NCBI RefSeq assembly: GCF_039541235.1
Contig: NZ_BAABFV010000001.1
Coordinates: 1,116,001-1,180,000 of the forward strand
Source: Kangiella marina
GTDB lineage: Bacteria > Pseudomonadota > Gammaproteobacteria > Enterobacterales > Kangiellaceae
Reading direction: 5' to 3'
Length of the DNA: 64,000 nt
In this document: positions 1 through 9,306 of the stretch, in pieces
How positions within the stretch are numbered: the stretch's first letter is position 1
Layout of the letters: every line of letters starts with the position of its first letter
Translations under genes and position numbers: made by a program
The notes under the pieces: model-generated
Seen by the model: the letters and a program-made list of their open reading frames with translations, nothing else
The model's database searches: none
Told to the model about the DNA's origin: nothing

Positions 1-248
1 TCTTTGAGCAAGCGTTTATTGACCCTTTCGCCTTTTTTAAAGGGCAACAATCGCTCAATGACATAAGGCTTGGTATCAATATGAAGTTCGTCGGCAGTCT
101 GATAAATCCAACCGGTACGTTCTTCTTCGCTGAAAATAGGATGGATCACGATCTCTATATCGCTGATCAGATATCCTTCTGGATTATCCTTTTGAGCTAG
201 CGCAGCCATATTGCCTACCAGCAATAGGATGCCAAAAATTAATCGCAT
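1..248 (-). CDS. Exported POTRA-like protein (partial, N-terminus only)
   Basis: The window opens inside a minus-strand gene; only the first 82 codons are present. It begins MRLIFGILLLVGNMAALAQ, a typical signal peptide with cleavage probably after ALA. The mature start reads ISDIEIVIHPIFSEEE, and later comes VIERLLPFKKGERVN. Short strand, helix, then 'xxVIxRxLLFKxGExxN' is the pattern of the first POTRA domain of outer-membrane BamA/TamA/two-partner-secretion proteins. I infer an outer-membrane surface-antigen-like protein, but the barrel, if any, is outside the window. It is transcribed away from the LpxH-like gene on the other strand. Confidence 0.6.
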   Translation of the reverse strand, partial: MRLIFGILLLVGNMAALAQKDNPEGYLISDIEIVIHPIFSEEERTGWIYQTADELHIDTKPYVIERLLPFKKGERVNKRLLK

Positions 249-414
249 AAATTCCTTATATTCTTATCGGTCAATAACATCATAATGTATATCCAATATT
301 TTCCCAAATAACTGTCATTGAGTCTGCAAAGTACATCAAAATGTAGGTTGAGGGTCATAGAAGCGTCACATTAACTTGTTACCGTTACTGCAAGCCATAG
401 ATGAGGTAAGCTCA

Positions 415-1236
415 ATGACATTACCCGCTAGCCATAACCCTAAAACGCACTACCGCACCATCTGGATATCGGATATCCACCTTGGCAGCAAAGGATGCCA
501 AGCAGACCTTCTGTTGGAGTTTCTCAAGCATATTGAATGTGACAAGCTTTACTTAGTGGGTGACATTATCGATTGTTGGCGACTCAAAAACCGTTGGTAT
601 TGGCCACAACATCATAATGATGTCGTTCAAAAAATTCTGCGCAAAGCTCGAAAAGGTTGCGACGTCATTTTTATCCCCGGCAACCACGACTCCCTTATTC
701 GCGATTTTTCCAGCATGTCGCTTGGTAGCGTTAAAATTGTTGAAGAGGATATTCATGTCACCGCTCAAGGAAAGAAGCTATTAATTTTGCATGGCGATAT
801 TTTTGATAACGTGATGCGTTTTACGCCTTGGCTCGCCACCGTGGGCGATCACTTATATGAATTTTTGCTCAAGCTCAATCGCCCCATTAATGTATTCAGA
901 CAAAAGTTTGGTAAAGACTATTGGTCGCTCTCGGCGCACCTTAAAATGAAGGTCAAGAACGCCGTCAGCTACATCTCACAGTTTGAAGAGATTGCTTCTG
1001 AGCACGCTAAAAAGCACCATGCTGATGGTATTGTTTGTGGCCATATTCATCATGCTGAAATCCGCCAATTCAACGGTATTGAATACTACAATGATGGTGA
1101 CTGGGTAGAGAGTTGTACCGCGCTTGTAGAAGATCAAGATGGCCACTTATCGATACTCGACTGGCACCAGCTACGGCAAGAGTATGTGCTTAAAGAAGTT
1201 CCTGACTTAGTGATCGACTCCCGCGAAGCCCTTTAG
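415..1236 (+). CDS. UDP-2,3-diacylglucosamine diphosphatase-like phosphoesterase (LpxH family)
   Basis: Calcineurin-type metallophosphoesterase of 273 aa in the LpxH/LpxH2 family, which releases lipid X from UDP-diacylglucosamine on the cytoplasmic face of the inner membrane. Metal-binding motifs are in order: ISDIHLGS near the N-terminus, GDIIDCW, PGNHD, LHGDIFD and VCGHIHHAE. The closing YYNDGDWVESCTALVE is typical of the COG2908 subgroup. An upstream in-frame TTG at 376 exists, but GAGGTAAG sits 8 nt before the ATG at 415, so that start is preferred. The gene appears monocistronic; the next transcription unit has its own leader region. Membership of the LpxH2-type subgroup rather than classical LpxH is judged from length and motif spacing. 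Confidence 0.82.
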   Translation: MTLPASHNPKTHYRTIWISDIHLGSKGCQADLLLEFLKHIECDKLYLVGDIIDCWRLKNRWYWPQHHNDVVQKILRKARKGCDVIFIPGNHDSLIRDFSSMSLGSVKIVEEDIHVTAQGKKLLILHGDIFDNVMRFTPWLATVGDHLYEFLLKLNRPINVFRQKFGKDYWSLSAHLKMKVKNAVSYISQFEEIASEHAKKHHADGIVCGHIHHAEIRQFNGIEYYNDGDWVESCTALVEDQDGHLSILDWHQLRQEYVLKEVPDLVIDSREAL

Positions 1237-1269
1237 AGCTAATGGTTATAGGAGATATCAGACCAGACA

Positions 1270-1292
1270 GCAAATATCTACAATATATTTGC
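1270..1292. promoter_or_regulatory. Inverted repeat in the presumed ilv promoter region
   Basis: GCAAATAT and ATATTTGC form a perfect 8-bp inverted repeat with a 7-nt spacer, 66 nt before the first leader peptide. It may be an operator, or part of an AT-rich promoter (a TTGCAA at 1289-1294 could serve as a -35). No strong -10 was found, so the promoter itself is not called. Confidence 0.3.
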
Positions 1293-1357
1293 AAAACGAA
1301 AATACTGTGTTAGTCTCGACTCAAGCACTGAGGCAAATATTGTGAAAAACTAAACTG

Positions 1358-1450
1358 ATGTTGAACAAAGCCCTAAACCTGCTCGCCAAGAGCTTAATCG
1401 TGATTAACGTGATTGTGGTGATTTTATTACCGCAACGAGGGCGCGCGTGA
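1358..1450 (+). CDS. ilvL: ilv operon leader peptide, first copy
   Basis: A 30-aa ORF reading MLNKALNLLAKSLIVINV... and ending PQRGRA. Fifteen of its 30 residues are Ile, Leu or Val, with a dense run over codons 13-24. This is the hallmark of branched-chain attenuator leaders such as E. coli IlvL, where starvation stalls the ribosome on these codons. Its last codons contain CGAGGGC (1436-1442), which is exactly complementary to GCCCTCG (1475-1481) in the 5' arm of the following terminator, giving an antiterminator. The ribosome-binding site is weak. A second, similar leader follows 180 nt downstream. Confidence 0.8.
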   Translation: MLNKALNLLAKSLIVINVIVVILLPQRGRA

Positions 1451-1473
1451 GTTAGATACACAACGAATAACGA

Positions 1474-1508
1474 AGCCCTCGAACTGAAAAGTCCGGGGGC
1501 TTTTTTTT
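1474..1508 (+). terminator. Attenuator terminator 1
   Basis: AGCCCTCG pairs with CGGGGGCT (one G-T wobble) around an inner ACT-GAAA-AGT hairpin, followed by eight T residues. It ends the first leader transcript unless the CGAGGGC segment at 1436-1442 sequesters the 5' arm. Confidence 0.85.
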
Positions 1509-1630
1509 GGCCCAGATAAAACATCACCTAGAGAAACAGAAGCAGAAAGAGAAAGAGGAAAACACAGCAGAAACAAACGTCGTCAACACTAATCAAACAG
1601 GCCCAAACGTTTGCAACGCTTTTAACCATT

Positions 1631-1705
1631 ATGAACATACTTAACTCAGTCATTATCGTCTTAATTATTGTGGTGATTTTATTACCGCAACGGGGGCGTT
1701 ATTGA
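1631..1705 (+). CDS. ilvL: ilv operon leader peptide, second copy
   Basis: A 24-aa ORF beginning MNILNSVIIVLIIVV and ending PQRGRY. Fourteen of 24 residues are Ile, Val or Leu. The 26 nt encoding IVVILLPQR are identical to leader 1 (1412-1437 against 1667-1692), whereas the N-terminal halves differ, so the two arose by duplication and then diverged. CGGGGGC (1691-1697) is complementary to GCCCCCG (1733-1739) of the second terminator. No strong ribosome-binding site is visible upstream. A perfect palindrome CAAACGTTTG lies at 1604-1613. Confidence 0.8.
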   Translation: MNILNSVIIVLIIVVILLPQRGRY

Positions 1706-1731
1706 GCTGAGAAAAGTCAACTAACAACCGA

Positions 1732-1766
1732 AGCCCCCGCACTGAAAAGTCCGGGGGCTTTTTTTT
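1732..1766 (+). terminator. Attenuator terminator 2
   Basis: AGCCCCCG pairs perfectly with CGGGGGCT around an inner ACT-GAAA-AGT hairpin, followed by eight T residues (1759-1766). It lies 59 nt before ilvC and is the last barrier before the structural genes. Confidence 0.88.
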
Positions 1767-1824
1767 ACACACGATTTTTTAACAACACTATTGAGACACA
1801 ACACGATTCAACATTGGAGCAATT

Positions 1825-2841
1825 ATGAAAGTAATGTACGACAAAGATATCAACACTGAAGCGCTTAATGGAAAAAAGCTGGTCATTTTAGGCTATGGCT
1901 CACAAGGTTTCGCTCACTCAAATAACCTTAAAGACAGCGGCTTTGAGGTTACTGTGGCGCTACGACAAGGATCATCAACTTTTGAGAAATTAAAACGCAG
2001 CAAGATCTCAGGCGCAACACTGGAAGAAGCGATCAAAGATGCCGACTTAGTGATGATGATGCTGCCTGATGAGAATCAACCAGAGGTTTACCAAGACTAT
2101 CTCGAACCACACCTCAAACCTGGCGCCAGTTTAGGCTTTGCTCATGGCTTCAATATCCACTTCAATCAAATCACTCCTCGCGACGACATTAACGTTTTCA
2201 TGGTCGCGCCGAAAGGCCCCGGACACACCGTTCGCTCGACTTACGCTGAAGGTAGCGGCGTTCCTTGCTTAGTTGCCGTTCATCAAGACGTGACTGGCGA
2301 TACCAAAGAGTTAGCCTATGCCTACGCCAGCGCTATTGGCGGCGGACGTGCTGGGGTTATTGAAACCAGTTTCAAAGAAGAAACCGAAACTGACTTGTTC
2401 GGCGAGCAAGCAGTTCTCTGCGGCGGTACAGCAGCACTTGTTCAAGCGGGTTTTGAAACCTTGGTTGAAGCTGGGTACTCGCCAGAGATGGCTTATTTCG
2501 AATGCTTGCACGAACTCAAGCTTATCGTCGATTTGATGTACGAAGGCGGCATCAACACCATGCGTTACTCAATCTCCAACACAGCTGAGTATGGCGATTT
2601 AACTCGTGGTAATCGCTTAGTGACAGAAGACACCAAGCAGTCGATGAAAAATATCTTGGCTGAAATTCAAAGCGGTCAATTCGCCAAAGAGTATGTTGAT
2701 GACTGTCGCAACAACTACCAAACCTTACACAAGCTGCGTCACTCACACTCAGAGCATCAAATTGAAGTGGTTGGTGAAAAACTGCGCGGCATGATGCCTT
2801 GGATCAAGAAAAAACCGTTGGTTGATCAAACCATTAACTAA
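1825..2841 (+). CDS. ilvC: Ketol-acid reductoisomerase
   Basis: Converts 2-acetolactate or 2-aceto-2-hydroxybutyrate to the dihydroxy acids of valine, leucine and isoleucine synthesis, using NAD(P)H and Mg2+. Class I length (338 aa). The Rossmann motif GYGSQG is at residues 23-28; LRQGSS follows in the cofactor-specificity loop. Acidic metal ligands are in [14 protein letters not shown], and the C-terminal knotted domain contains [17 protein letters not shown] and [17 protein letters not shown] precedes the ATG. It is the first structural gene after two attenuators, with ilvG starting 15 nt after its stop, so it should be co-transcribed and attenuated with the whole operon; in E. coli ilvC is a separate IlvY-controlled unit. 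Confidence 0.97.
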   Translation: MKVMYDKDINTEALNGKKLVILGYGSQGFAHSNNLKDSGFEVTVALRQGSSTFEKLKRSKISGATLEEAIKDADLVMMMLPDENQPEVYQDYLEPHLKPGASLGFAHGFNIHFNQITPRDDINVFMVAPKGPGHTVRSTYAEGSGVPCLVAVHQDVTGDTKELAYAYASAIGGGRAGVIETSFKEETETDLFGEQAVLCGGTAALVQAGFETLVEAGYSPEMAYFECLHELKLIVDLMYEGGINTMRYSISNTAEYGDLTRGNRLVTEDTKQSMKNILAEIQSGQFAKEYVDDCRNNYQTLHKLRHSHSEHQIEVVGEKLRGMMPWIKKKPLVDQTIN

Positions 2842-2855
2842 CGAAGGTGATACTT

Positions 2856-4556
2856 ATGCGTGGTGCAGATTATTTAATAAAGACCTTGAAAGATCATCAG
2901 GTCGATACGGTTTTCGGTTATCCCGGTGGCGCCATTATGCCGGTGTATGATGCCTTGCTTGGTAGTGGTGTGAAGCATGTACTTTGTCGCCATGAACAAG
3001 GCGCGGTGTTCGCGGCGGATGGTTACGCTCGCTCCAGTGGGCGGCTTGGCGTTTGCCTCGCCACCTCAGGCCCTGGCGCGACCAACTTAATTACCGGCAT
3101 CGCCAACGCACAAATGGATTCCGTTCCTTTGCTCGCGATTACAGGTCAAGTCGCATCGAATCTAATTGGTACCGATGCTTTTCAGGAAATCGACACTTAT
3201 GGTTTATCGTTGTCGGTCGTGAAACACAGCTACTTGGTCACTCGCATTGAGGATTTTCCTCACATGCTCAACGAAGCCATCCAGCTCGCGCAAAGCGGCC
3301 GCCCTGGGCCTGTGCTGATTGATATTGCCAAAGATGTTCAGATGGCAACCATGCCAGCGACCAGTTTAGCCTTTTGTGAAGAGATGCGCCCCAAAGCCCT
3401 TTCTTCAACCTTCGGCTCCGTGAATCAGGTTCAGTTGATGCAAGCGGCCCACTTACTCACAGCCAGTAAGCAACCGCTGGTTTACGCTGGTGGCGGAGTT
3501 GATTTAGCGCGATGCTCTGAGTTGCTGACCTCGATGATCGAGCGCTTTAAATTACCGACAGTGACGACCTTAAAAGGTATCGGCTCAGTGCCGAGCTCAC
3601 ACCCTTACAACTTAGGGATGCTAGGGATGCATGGCACCAAGGCTGCGAATACCGCAGTACAAGATTGCGATCTGTTATTGGTCGCTGGTGCTCGCTTGGA
3701 TGATCGCGCTACCGGTGATTTACAACAGTTTGCGCCACGCGCCAAAGTCATCCATATCGACTGTGATCACGCTGAAGTGAGTAAGCTGCGCCGAGCCGAC
3801 GTTAGTCTGGTCGGCGACATGCATGACATCCTCACGGCGTTGGCAGATAGATTGGAAACTAGTTTTTCACAGCAAACAGCTCATCACTGGCGCTATCAAT
3901 GCTTGCACAATAAAGAGCAGCTGGCATTCCGTTACGACGCTCCTTTTTCCAGCATCTACGCCCCTTCGTTGCTGAAAAACCTATCCGCACGTTGCAGCCA
4001 AAGCAAGGCCATTGTCACCTGTGACGTTGGCCAGCACCAGATGTGGGTAGCCCAACATATGCAATTCAACTCCAGTCGTCATCACTTAAGCAGTGGCGGC
4101 CTAGGCGCGATGGGTTACGGCCTTCCTGCTGCTCTTGGCGCTAAGTTCGCCAACCCTGACTTCACCGTCATCAATGTTTCTGGAGATGGCTCGATCATGA
4201 TGAATATTCAAGAGCTGGCGACGCTAAAACGTTATGGCATTGCGGTCAAAATATTGCTGCTCGATAACCAACGTCTTGGCATGGTCCGTCAGTGGCAAAA
4301 CTTATTTTTTGAGCAGCGCTTTAGTGAAGTGGATCTCTCTGACAATCCAAACTTTGCTGAGATTGCCAACGCCTTTGGTATCCGCAGTCACAGTATTAGC
4401 CAATCATCGGAAGTGGAGGCTGCCTTGGATGATTTTCTGGCAAATGATGACAGCTACTTACTGCATGTATCGATCAACCCAGATGACAACGTTTGGCCAC
4501 TAGTGCCGCCCGGCAAAAGTAATGCCGACTATATCGAAGAAAGCTTTGCGGAATAA
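2856..4556 (+). CDS. ilvG: Acetolactate synthase large subunit
   Basis: Thiamine-diphosphate enzyme of 566 aa that condenses pyruvate with pyruvate or 2-oxobutyrate. The catalytic Glu47 is in CRHEQGAVFAADGYAR, the FAD/acetolactate-type middle domain is present, and the ThDP/Mg motif GDGSIMMN...NQRLGMVRQWQ lies near the C-terminus. AAGGTGAT precedes the ATG at 2856; an in-frame GTG at 2847 is less well placed. The reading frame is intact, unlike the frameshifted ilvG of E. coli K-12. The partner ilvM follows at once, which identifies this as isozyme II (IlvG/IlvM) type. Confidence 0.95.
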   Translation: MRGADYLIKTLKDHQVDTVFGYPGGAIMPVYDALLGSGVKHVLCRHEQGAVFAADGYARSSGRLGVCLATSGPGATNLITGIANAQMDSVPLLAITGQVASNLIGTDAFQEIDTYGLSLSVVKHSYLVTRIEDFPHMLNEAIQLAQSGRPGPVLIDIAKDVQMATMPATSLAFCEEMRPKALSSTFGSVNQVQLMQAAHLLTASKQPLVYAGGGVDLARCSELLTSMIERFKLPTVTTLKGIGSVPSSHPYNLGMLGMHGTKAANTAVQDCDLLLVAGARLDDRATGDLQQFAPRAKVIHIDCDHAEVSKLRRADVSLVGDMHDILTALADRLETSFSQQTAHHWRYQCLHNKEQLAFRYDAPFSSIYAPSLLKNLSARCSQSKAIVTCDVGQHQMWVAQHMQFNSSRHHLSSGGLGAMGYGLPAALGAKFANPDFTVINVSGDGSIMMNIQELATLKRYGIAVKILLLDNQRLGMVRQWQNLFFEQRFSEVDLSDNPNFAEIANAFGIRSHSISQSSEVEAALDDFLANDDSYLLHVSINPDDNVWPLVPPGKSNADYIEESFAE

Positions 4557-4574
4557 CCCTTGAGGAAGCAGATT

Positions 4575-4841
4575 ATGAGTACTAATACATTCAAAATTAT
4601 CGTACGCCAATCAACCGGAAGTCTTGAACGGATTTTGCGCCTCATCAGGCATCGTGGCTTTAAGGTGAATTACTGTCTGGCTCGCGATGAAAGCTTGGAG
4701 AATGGCATGAGCGTAACCTTGCAACTGAGCAGCGAGCGCAGCATTGATAATCTTTATCATCAACTGCACAAATTGGTCGATGTGGTTGAAGTACATCAGT
4801 CGGCTCCATCACGACTGAGGAGCTGTCTTGGCAATGAGTAA
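4575..4841 (+). CDS. ilvM: Acetolactate synthase small regulatory subunit (ACT domain)
   Basis: An 88-aa single ACT domain (FKIIVRQSTGSLERILRLIRHRGFKVNYC) matching the short IlvM type rather than the longer IlvN/IlvH type. It stabilises and activates the large subunit encoded just upstream. GAGGAAG sits ahead of the ATG at 4575, favouring it over the upstream TTG at 4560. Its stop overlaps the start of cimA by 8 nt, so translation is probably coupled. Confidence 0.9.
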   Translation: MSTNTFKIIVRQSTGSLERILRLIRHRGFKVNYCLARDESLENGMSVTLQLSSERSIDNLYHQLHKLVDVVEVHQSAPSRLRSCLGNE

Positions 4842-6492
4842 ATCACTATTGCTTTACGACACCACTTTGCGGGATGGCGCTCAATACAAAGGGATCAGTT
4901 TTTCCCTACAGGACAAACTGAAAATCACCCAGTTACTGGATGACTTTGGTGTTGACTATATCGAAGGCGGCTGGCCCGGCTCGAACCCTAAGGATGAAGC
5001 CTACTTTCGTCATGCTAAAAGCTTAGGGTTAAAGCATGCCAAGCTGGTCGCTTTTGGCGCGACACGTAAACCATCGGTAAGCGTTGATGATGATCAACAA
5101 ATCCAATCTCTACTCGCTGCGCAAACGCCAGTGGTTGCGCTTGTCAGTAAATTCTGGCGCTATCATGTCGAGACCGTGTTGCGCACGGATTTGAGTGAAA
5201 ACTTGGCGATGATCTTCGACAGCATCACGCTCTTTAAACACGAGCAGCGTGAAGTTATTTTAGATGCTGAGCATTTTTTTGATGGCTTCAATGACAGTCC
5301 TGACTACGCCTATCAATGTTTACAAGTCGCCATAAACGCAGGTGTTGATAATGTCACTCTTTGCGATACCAATGGCGGCACCATGCCGCATGAAATAGCG
5401 GATATTGTGGCGCAAGTTAAAGCCAGGTTTCCGTTGTTGTCGCTGGGTATTCATTGCCATAACGACTGCGAAGTTGCCGTTGCCAACAGTTTGTCTGCCG
5501 TGTCTGCTGGCGTGTCTTTAGTCCAAGGGACGGTTAATGGCTATGGCGAGCGCTGCGGTAACGCCAATCTAATCCCGATCATAGCCAGTCTATCCTTAAA
5601 GCCATGCTACAAGGATCGATTTAGCTTTCATTCAGCCGTTGAAACGCAGCAGCTGTCGTTTTTGGCAAAGCAAGTCGCTGATATTGCCAATATCCCTTTA
5701 AAGGACGATGCCGCTTACGTGGGGACTCATGCCTTTAGTCATAAAGGCGGAATCCATGTCGCAGCGATAGCTAAGTCGAGTAAAACCTATGAACATATCC
5801 ATCCAGAGCTCGTCGGTAACCAACGAGACATCACAATTTCAGAGCTTTCTGGAAAGTCTAACGTTCAGTTACAAGCTAAAAAGCTAGGGCTAGATGTGTC
5901 GCGTAATTTTAAACAAGTACTCGACAGTATTAAGTCTTTAGAAGAGACCGGCCTAACGCTCGAAAATGCATCGGGCTCTTTTGAAATGATCGTGCGTCAA
6001 CAAGAAGACACTTACCGCCCCTACTTTACGGTTCTTAATATTCAGATCAATGTGAATGATCTCAATATCCCGGCACGCAACCCCGTTGAACCTTGTACCG
6101 CTATGGTAACAGTTCGCGTTAAAAACCGCATCGCTCATGTAGTCGAAGAAGCTTCTGGGCCGGTTGATGCCTTAAATCTTGCTCTTAAAAAAGCATTGGC
6201 CATGTTTTATCCGCAGATTAATCAGCTCAAACTGACTGATTACAAGGTTTCTATTTTAAATCCTGAAAAAGCTTCAGCGGCTACGACGAGGGTTTGGATT
6301 CAATCGACTTGCAAAGAAGAGCACTGGGCCACCATCGGGTGTTCCGACAACATCATCAAAGCCAGTGCTCAGGCACTACTCGATAGTTACCAACTGTTTT
6401 TAATTAAATACGACATATTAACCGAAGCGGCACAAACCCAGTCGCTAAGCAGCAAAAATTTTAGAGAGGTCACAAATCATGGCAACACTTAA
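4834..6492 (+). CDS. cimA: (R)-citramalate synthase
   Basis: Condenses pyruvate and acetyl-CoA to citramalate, the first step of the threonine-independent route to 2-oxobutyrate and isoleucine; LeuCD and LeuB would complete it. The 552-aa protein has the DRE-TIM core DTTLRDGAQ at residues 9-17, the metal ligands HCHND, and GYGERCGNANL, then the long C-terminal LeuA-type allosteric domain. The linker AYVGTHAFSHKGGIHVAAI and the overall length match the citramalate synthase (TIGR00977) group rather than 2-isopropylmalate synthase. AGGAG precedes the ATG. It overlaps both ilvM (8 nt) and ilvE (14 nt). No ilvA threonine deaminase is present in this operon, so it may supply 2-oxobutyrate here. Assignment against LeuA rests on sequence pattern, not assay. 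Confidence 0.88.
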   Translation: MSKSLLLYDTTLRDGAQYKGISFSLQDKLKITQLLDDFGVDYIEGGWPGSNPKDEAYFRHAKSLGLKHAKLVAFGATRKPSVSVDDDQQIQSLLAAQTPVVALVSKFWRYHVETVLRTDLSENLAMIFDSITLFKHEQREVILDAEHFFDGFNDSPDYAYQCLQVAINAGVDNVTLCDTNGGTMPHEIADIVAQVKARFPLLSLGIHCHNDCEVAVANSLSAVSAGVSLVQGTVNGYGERCGNANLIPIIASLSLKPCYKDRFSFHSAVETQQLSFLAKQVADIANIPLKDDAAYVGTHAFSHKGGIHVAAIAKSSKTYEHIHPELVGNQRDITISELSGKSNVQLQAKKLGLDVSRNFKQVLDSIKSLEETGLTLENASGSFEMIVRQQEDTYRPYFTVLNIQINVNDLNIPARNPVEPCTAMVTVRVKNRIAHVVEEASGPVDALNLALKKALAMFYPQINQLKLTDYKVSILNPEKASAATTRVWIQSTCKEEHWATIGCSDNIIKASAQALLDSYQLFLIKYDILTEAAQTQSLSSKNFREVTNHGNT

Positions 6493-7429
6493 TCCACCGA
6501 AATACATCTGGTTTAACGGTAAAACCATACCTTGGCAAGATGCGCAGGTTCATGTTCTGAGCCATGCCATTCATTATGGATCTTCTGTGTTTGAAGGTAT
6601 TCGCTGTTATGAAACCAGTAAGGGACCGGCTTTCTTTCGTCTACGAGAGCATGTCGAGCGTCTCTATCTTTCAGCTAAAATTTATCGCATGAGCATCCCC
6701 TACTCCTTTGATGAATTTTTGACAGCCTGCCATCAAGTGGTCAGTCAAAATGATTTGCGAAATGCTTATTTACGACCTGTTGCATTTTTTGGCTATGGCT
6801 CGATTGGGGTTAATCCACAACACAATCCCGTTGAGGTTTCTATCGCCGCATTCCCTTGGGACTCATACCTCGGCAATGAATCCATCGAACAGGGCGTTGA
6901 TGTCTGTATTTCTTCATGGAACCGCGTCGCACCAAACACCATCCCTGCGGCCGCTAAAGCCGGAGGAAACTATCTTTCTTCTCAGTTGATTGTTGAGGAA
7001 GCAACGCGCAAAGGTTACGTCGAAGGAATCGCGCTTGATGTCAACGGTTATATCTCGGAGGGCTCTGGGGAGAATGTGTTTGTGATTAAAAATAACACCT
7101 TGTATACGCCTCCCTTTACCGCTTCTATCTTGCCCGGGATTACGCGGGATACGGTCATGCAACTGGCGCGTCAGATGGGTTATCAAGTCATCGAACAAAA
7201 CATGACTCGTGAAGCCCTGTATTTAGCTGATGAAGCCTTCATGACAGGAACTGCCGCAGAAATTGTTCCAATCAAAAGTGTTGATGACCTTGCTATTGGT
7301 TCTGGATCACGAGGGCCGATCACAGAACACCTGCAACACGCTTTCTTTGGTTTATTTAAAGGCACAACTCCAGATGACCATGGCTGGCTTGAGTGTGTTG
7401 AAGGTGTTGAGGATAAAGTATATGCCTGA
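6479..7429 (+). CDS. ilvE: Branched-chain amino-acid aminotransferase
   Basis: PLP class IV aminotransferase of 316 aa that makes the last step to Val, Leu and Ile with glutamate as donor. The Schiff-base lysine is K160 in [26 protein letters not shown] near residues 32-44, [12 protein letters not shown] and the phosphate-binding LPGITRDTV and [11 protein letters not shown] are all in place. The start ATG lies inside the 3' end of cimA, with AGAGAGGT upstream. Its stop overlaps the ilvD start by 8 nt. Confidence 0.95.
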   Translation: MATLNPPKYIWFNGKTIPWQDAQVHVLSHAIHYGSSVFEGIRCYETSKGPAFFRLREHVERLYLSAKIYRMSIPYSFDEFLTACHQVVSQNDLRNAYLRPVAFFGYGSIGVNPQHNPVEVSIAAFPWDSYLGNESIEQGVDVCISSWNRVAPNTIPAAAKAGGNYLSSQLIVEEATRKGYVEGIALDVNGYISEGSGENVFVIKNNTLYTPPFTASILPGITRDTVMQLARQMGYQVIEQNMTREALYLADEAFMTGTAAEIVPIKSVDDLAIGSGSRGPITEHLQHAFFGLFKGTTPDDHGWLECVEGVEDKVYA

Positions 7430-9248
7430 TTATCGTTCGAAAACATCCACTCACGGTAGAAACATGGCGGGGGCTCGTGCGCTATGGCGAGCGACCGGGG
7501 TTAAAGATAATGACTTCGGCAAACCGATTATCGCAGTTTGTAACTCCTTTACTCAGTTTGTACCAGGTCATGTGCATTTAAAAGATATGGGGCAGCTTGT
7601 TGCGCGAGAAATCGAACAAGCTGGCGGTATTGCCAAAGAGTTCAACACCATCGCCGTTGATGATGGCATTGCCATGGGTCACGACGGCATGCTCTACTCA
7701 CTACCGTCCCGCGAAATAATTGCCGACTCGGTTGAGTACATGGTAAACGCCCATTGCGCCGATGCGTTAGTGTGTATTTCAAACTGCGACAAAATTACGC
7801 CGGGAATGTTACTCGCTGCAATGCGCTTAAATATCCCTGTTATTTTCGTCTCTGGGGGGCCAATGGAAGCGGGTAAAACCAAACTGTCTGATCAGCTGAT
7901 TAAGCTTGATCTGGTCGATGCTATGGTTGCTGGCGCTGACCAATCGGTGAGTGACCAAGACAGCGAACAGATAGAACGTAGCGCCTGCCCAACCTGCGGC
8001 TCTTGTTCAGGCATGTTTACTGCCAACTCCATGAACTGTCTAACCGAAGCACTTGGCCTCGCGTTACCCGGTAACGGTTCATTACTCGCCACACACTCCG
8101 CACGCGAACAATTATTTTTAAAAGCTGGTCGTCAAATCGTTGAGCTGTGCAAGAGTTATTATCACGACAATGATGAATCCGTTTTGCCACGCAATATCGC
8201 CAACCGTAAATCCTTTCTCAACGCCATGAGTTTGGATATTGCCATGGGCGGCTCGACCAATACGGTACTGCACCTTTTAGCAGCAGCGCACGAAGGTGAG
8301 GTCGACTTCACCATGCAAGACATTGATCGCTTGTCTCGCCAAGTGCCTAATTTGTGTAAAGTTGCCCCAGCGACCAAAGACTACCACATGGAAGATGTTC
8401 ATCGTGCGGGTGGCGTGATGGCTATTCTTGGTGAATTAAAACGTGGCAATCTACTCAACCTCAGTCAGCCGACAGTATTACAAAAACCCATCAGTAAGCT
8501 GATTGATGATTGGGATGTCATTACCACAGAAAATACGGCCATAAAAAAACTGTATCGCGCTGGCCCGGCAGGTATTCCCACACAAAAAGCTTTCAGCCAA
8601 AGCTGCTTGTATGACTCGCTCGATATAGATCGTGAGCGTGGTTGTGTTCGCAATATTCAGAATGCCTACAGTAAGGACGGCGGGCTTGCTGTGATGTACG
8701 GTAATCTGGCACCTAACGGCAGTATCATTAAAACTGCAGCAGTTCCCGATAAGCACTTAACCTTCAGTGGGCCTGCTCGTGTCTTTGAAAGTCAAGACAG
8801 TGCCGTTGAAGCAATCCTTACCAATCAAATCCAAAAAGGCGATGTTGTGGTGATCCGTTATGAGGGTCCATCAGGTGGGCCGGGAATGCAGGAAATGCTC
8901 TACCCAACCAGTTATCTTAAATCGAAGGGACTCGATCAAGACTGTGCACTCATCACCGATGGTCGCTTTTCTGGTGGCACATCAGGCTTGTCGATAGGCC
9001 ACGTCTCGCCAGAAGCCGCCAGTCAAGGTCTTATAGGTTTAGTGGAAGACGGTGACACCATAACCATTGATATTCCAAAGCGGTTACTGGAACTTAATGT
9101 TGATGATAAGCAGCTTGAGATTCGTCGCGAACAACGCTCGACCATTGGCTGGCAACCCACATCACGCAAACGTTTAGTTTCAACCGCGCTGAAAGTCTAT
9201 GCAAAACATGCCTTAAGTGCGGACAAAGGAGCGGCTAGAGTCGTTTAG
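7422..9248 (+). CDS. ilvD: Dihydroxy-acid dehydratase
   Basis: A 608-aa iron-sulfur dehydratase that turns the dihydroxy acids into 2-oxo acids. It begins [24 protein letters not shown], collinear with E. coli IlvD (616 aa). Likely cluster cysteines are C122 (NCDKITPG) and C195 ([11 protein letters not shown]). The C-terminal [20 protein letters not shown] is also conserved. The frame is open further upstream (to 7263), but GAGGATAAA before ATG 7422 and homology fix the start. It is the last gene of the operon; a hairpin follows at 9269. Confidence 0.96.
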   Translation: MPDYRSKTSTHGRNMAGARALWRATGVKDNDFGKPIIAVCNSFTQFVPGHVHLKDMGQLVAREIEQAGGIAKEFNTIAVDDGIAMGHDGMLYSLPSREIIADSVEYMVNAHCADALVCISNCDKITPGMLLAAMRLNIPVIFVSGGPMEAGKTKLSDQLIKLDLVDAMVAGADQSVSDQDSEQIERSACPTCGSCSGMFTANSMNCLTEALGLALPGNGSLLATHSAREQLFLKAGRQIVELCKSYYHDNDESVLPRNIANRKSFLNAMSLDIAMGGSTNTVLHLLAAAHEGEVDFTMQDIDRLSRQVPNLCKVAPATKDYHMEDVHRAGGVMAILGELKRGNLLNLSQPTVLQKPISKLIDDWDVITTENTAIKKLYRAGPAGIPTQKAFSQSCLYDSLDIDRERGCVRNIQNAYSKDGGLAVMYGNLAPNGSIIKTAAVPDKHLTFSGPARVFESQDSAVEAILTNQIQKGDVVVIRYEGPSGGPGMQEMLYPTSYLKSKGLDQDCALITDGRFSGGTSGLSIGHVSPEAASQGLIGLVEDGDTITIDIPKRLLELNVDDKQLEIRREQRSTIGWQPTSRKRLVSTALKVYAKHALSADKGAARVV

Positions 9249-9268
9249 ACTCATACTACAATAAAGTA

Positions 9269-9301
9269 AGGCTGATAAGTCTATTGATAACTTATCAGCC
9301 T
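9269..9301. terminator. Bidirectional hairpin after ilvD
   Basis: A perfect 12-bp stem, AGGCTGATAAGT against ACTTATCAGCCT, with a 9-nt loop. No T-run follows on the plus strand; on the minus strand it is followed by TACTTTATT. It lies between the ends of ilvD and the small minus-strand gene. Confidence 0.6.
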
Positions 9302-9306
9302 CATCC

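Noticed and set aside
1321-1527. 68-codon minus-strand ORF over the first ilv leader
   Set aside because: It is antisense to a clear leader peptide and attenuator and has no support of its own.
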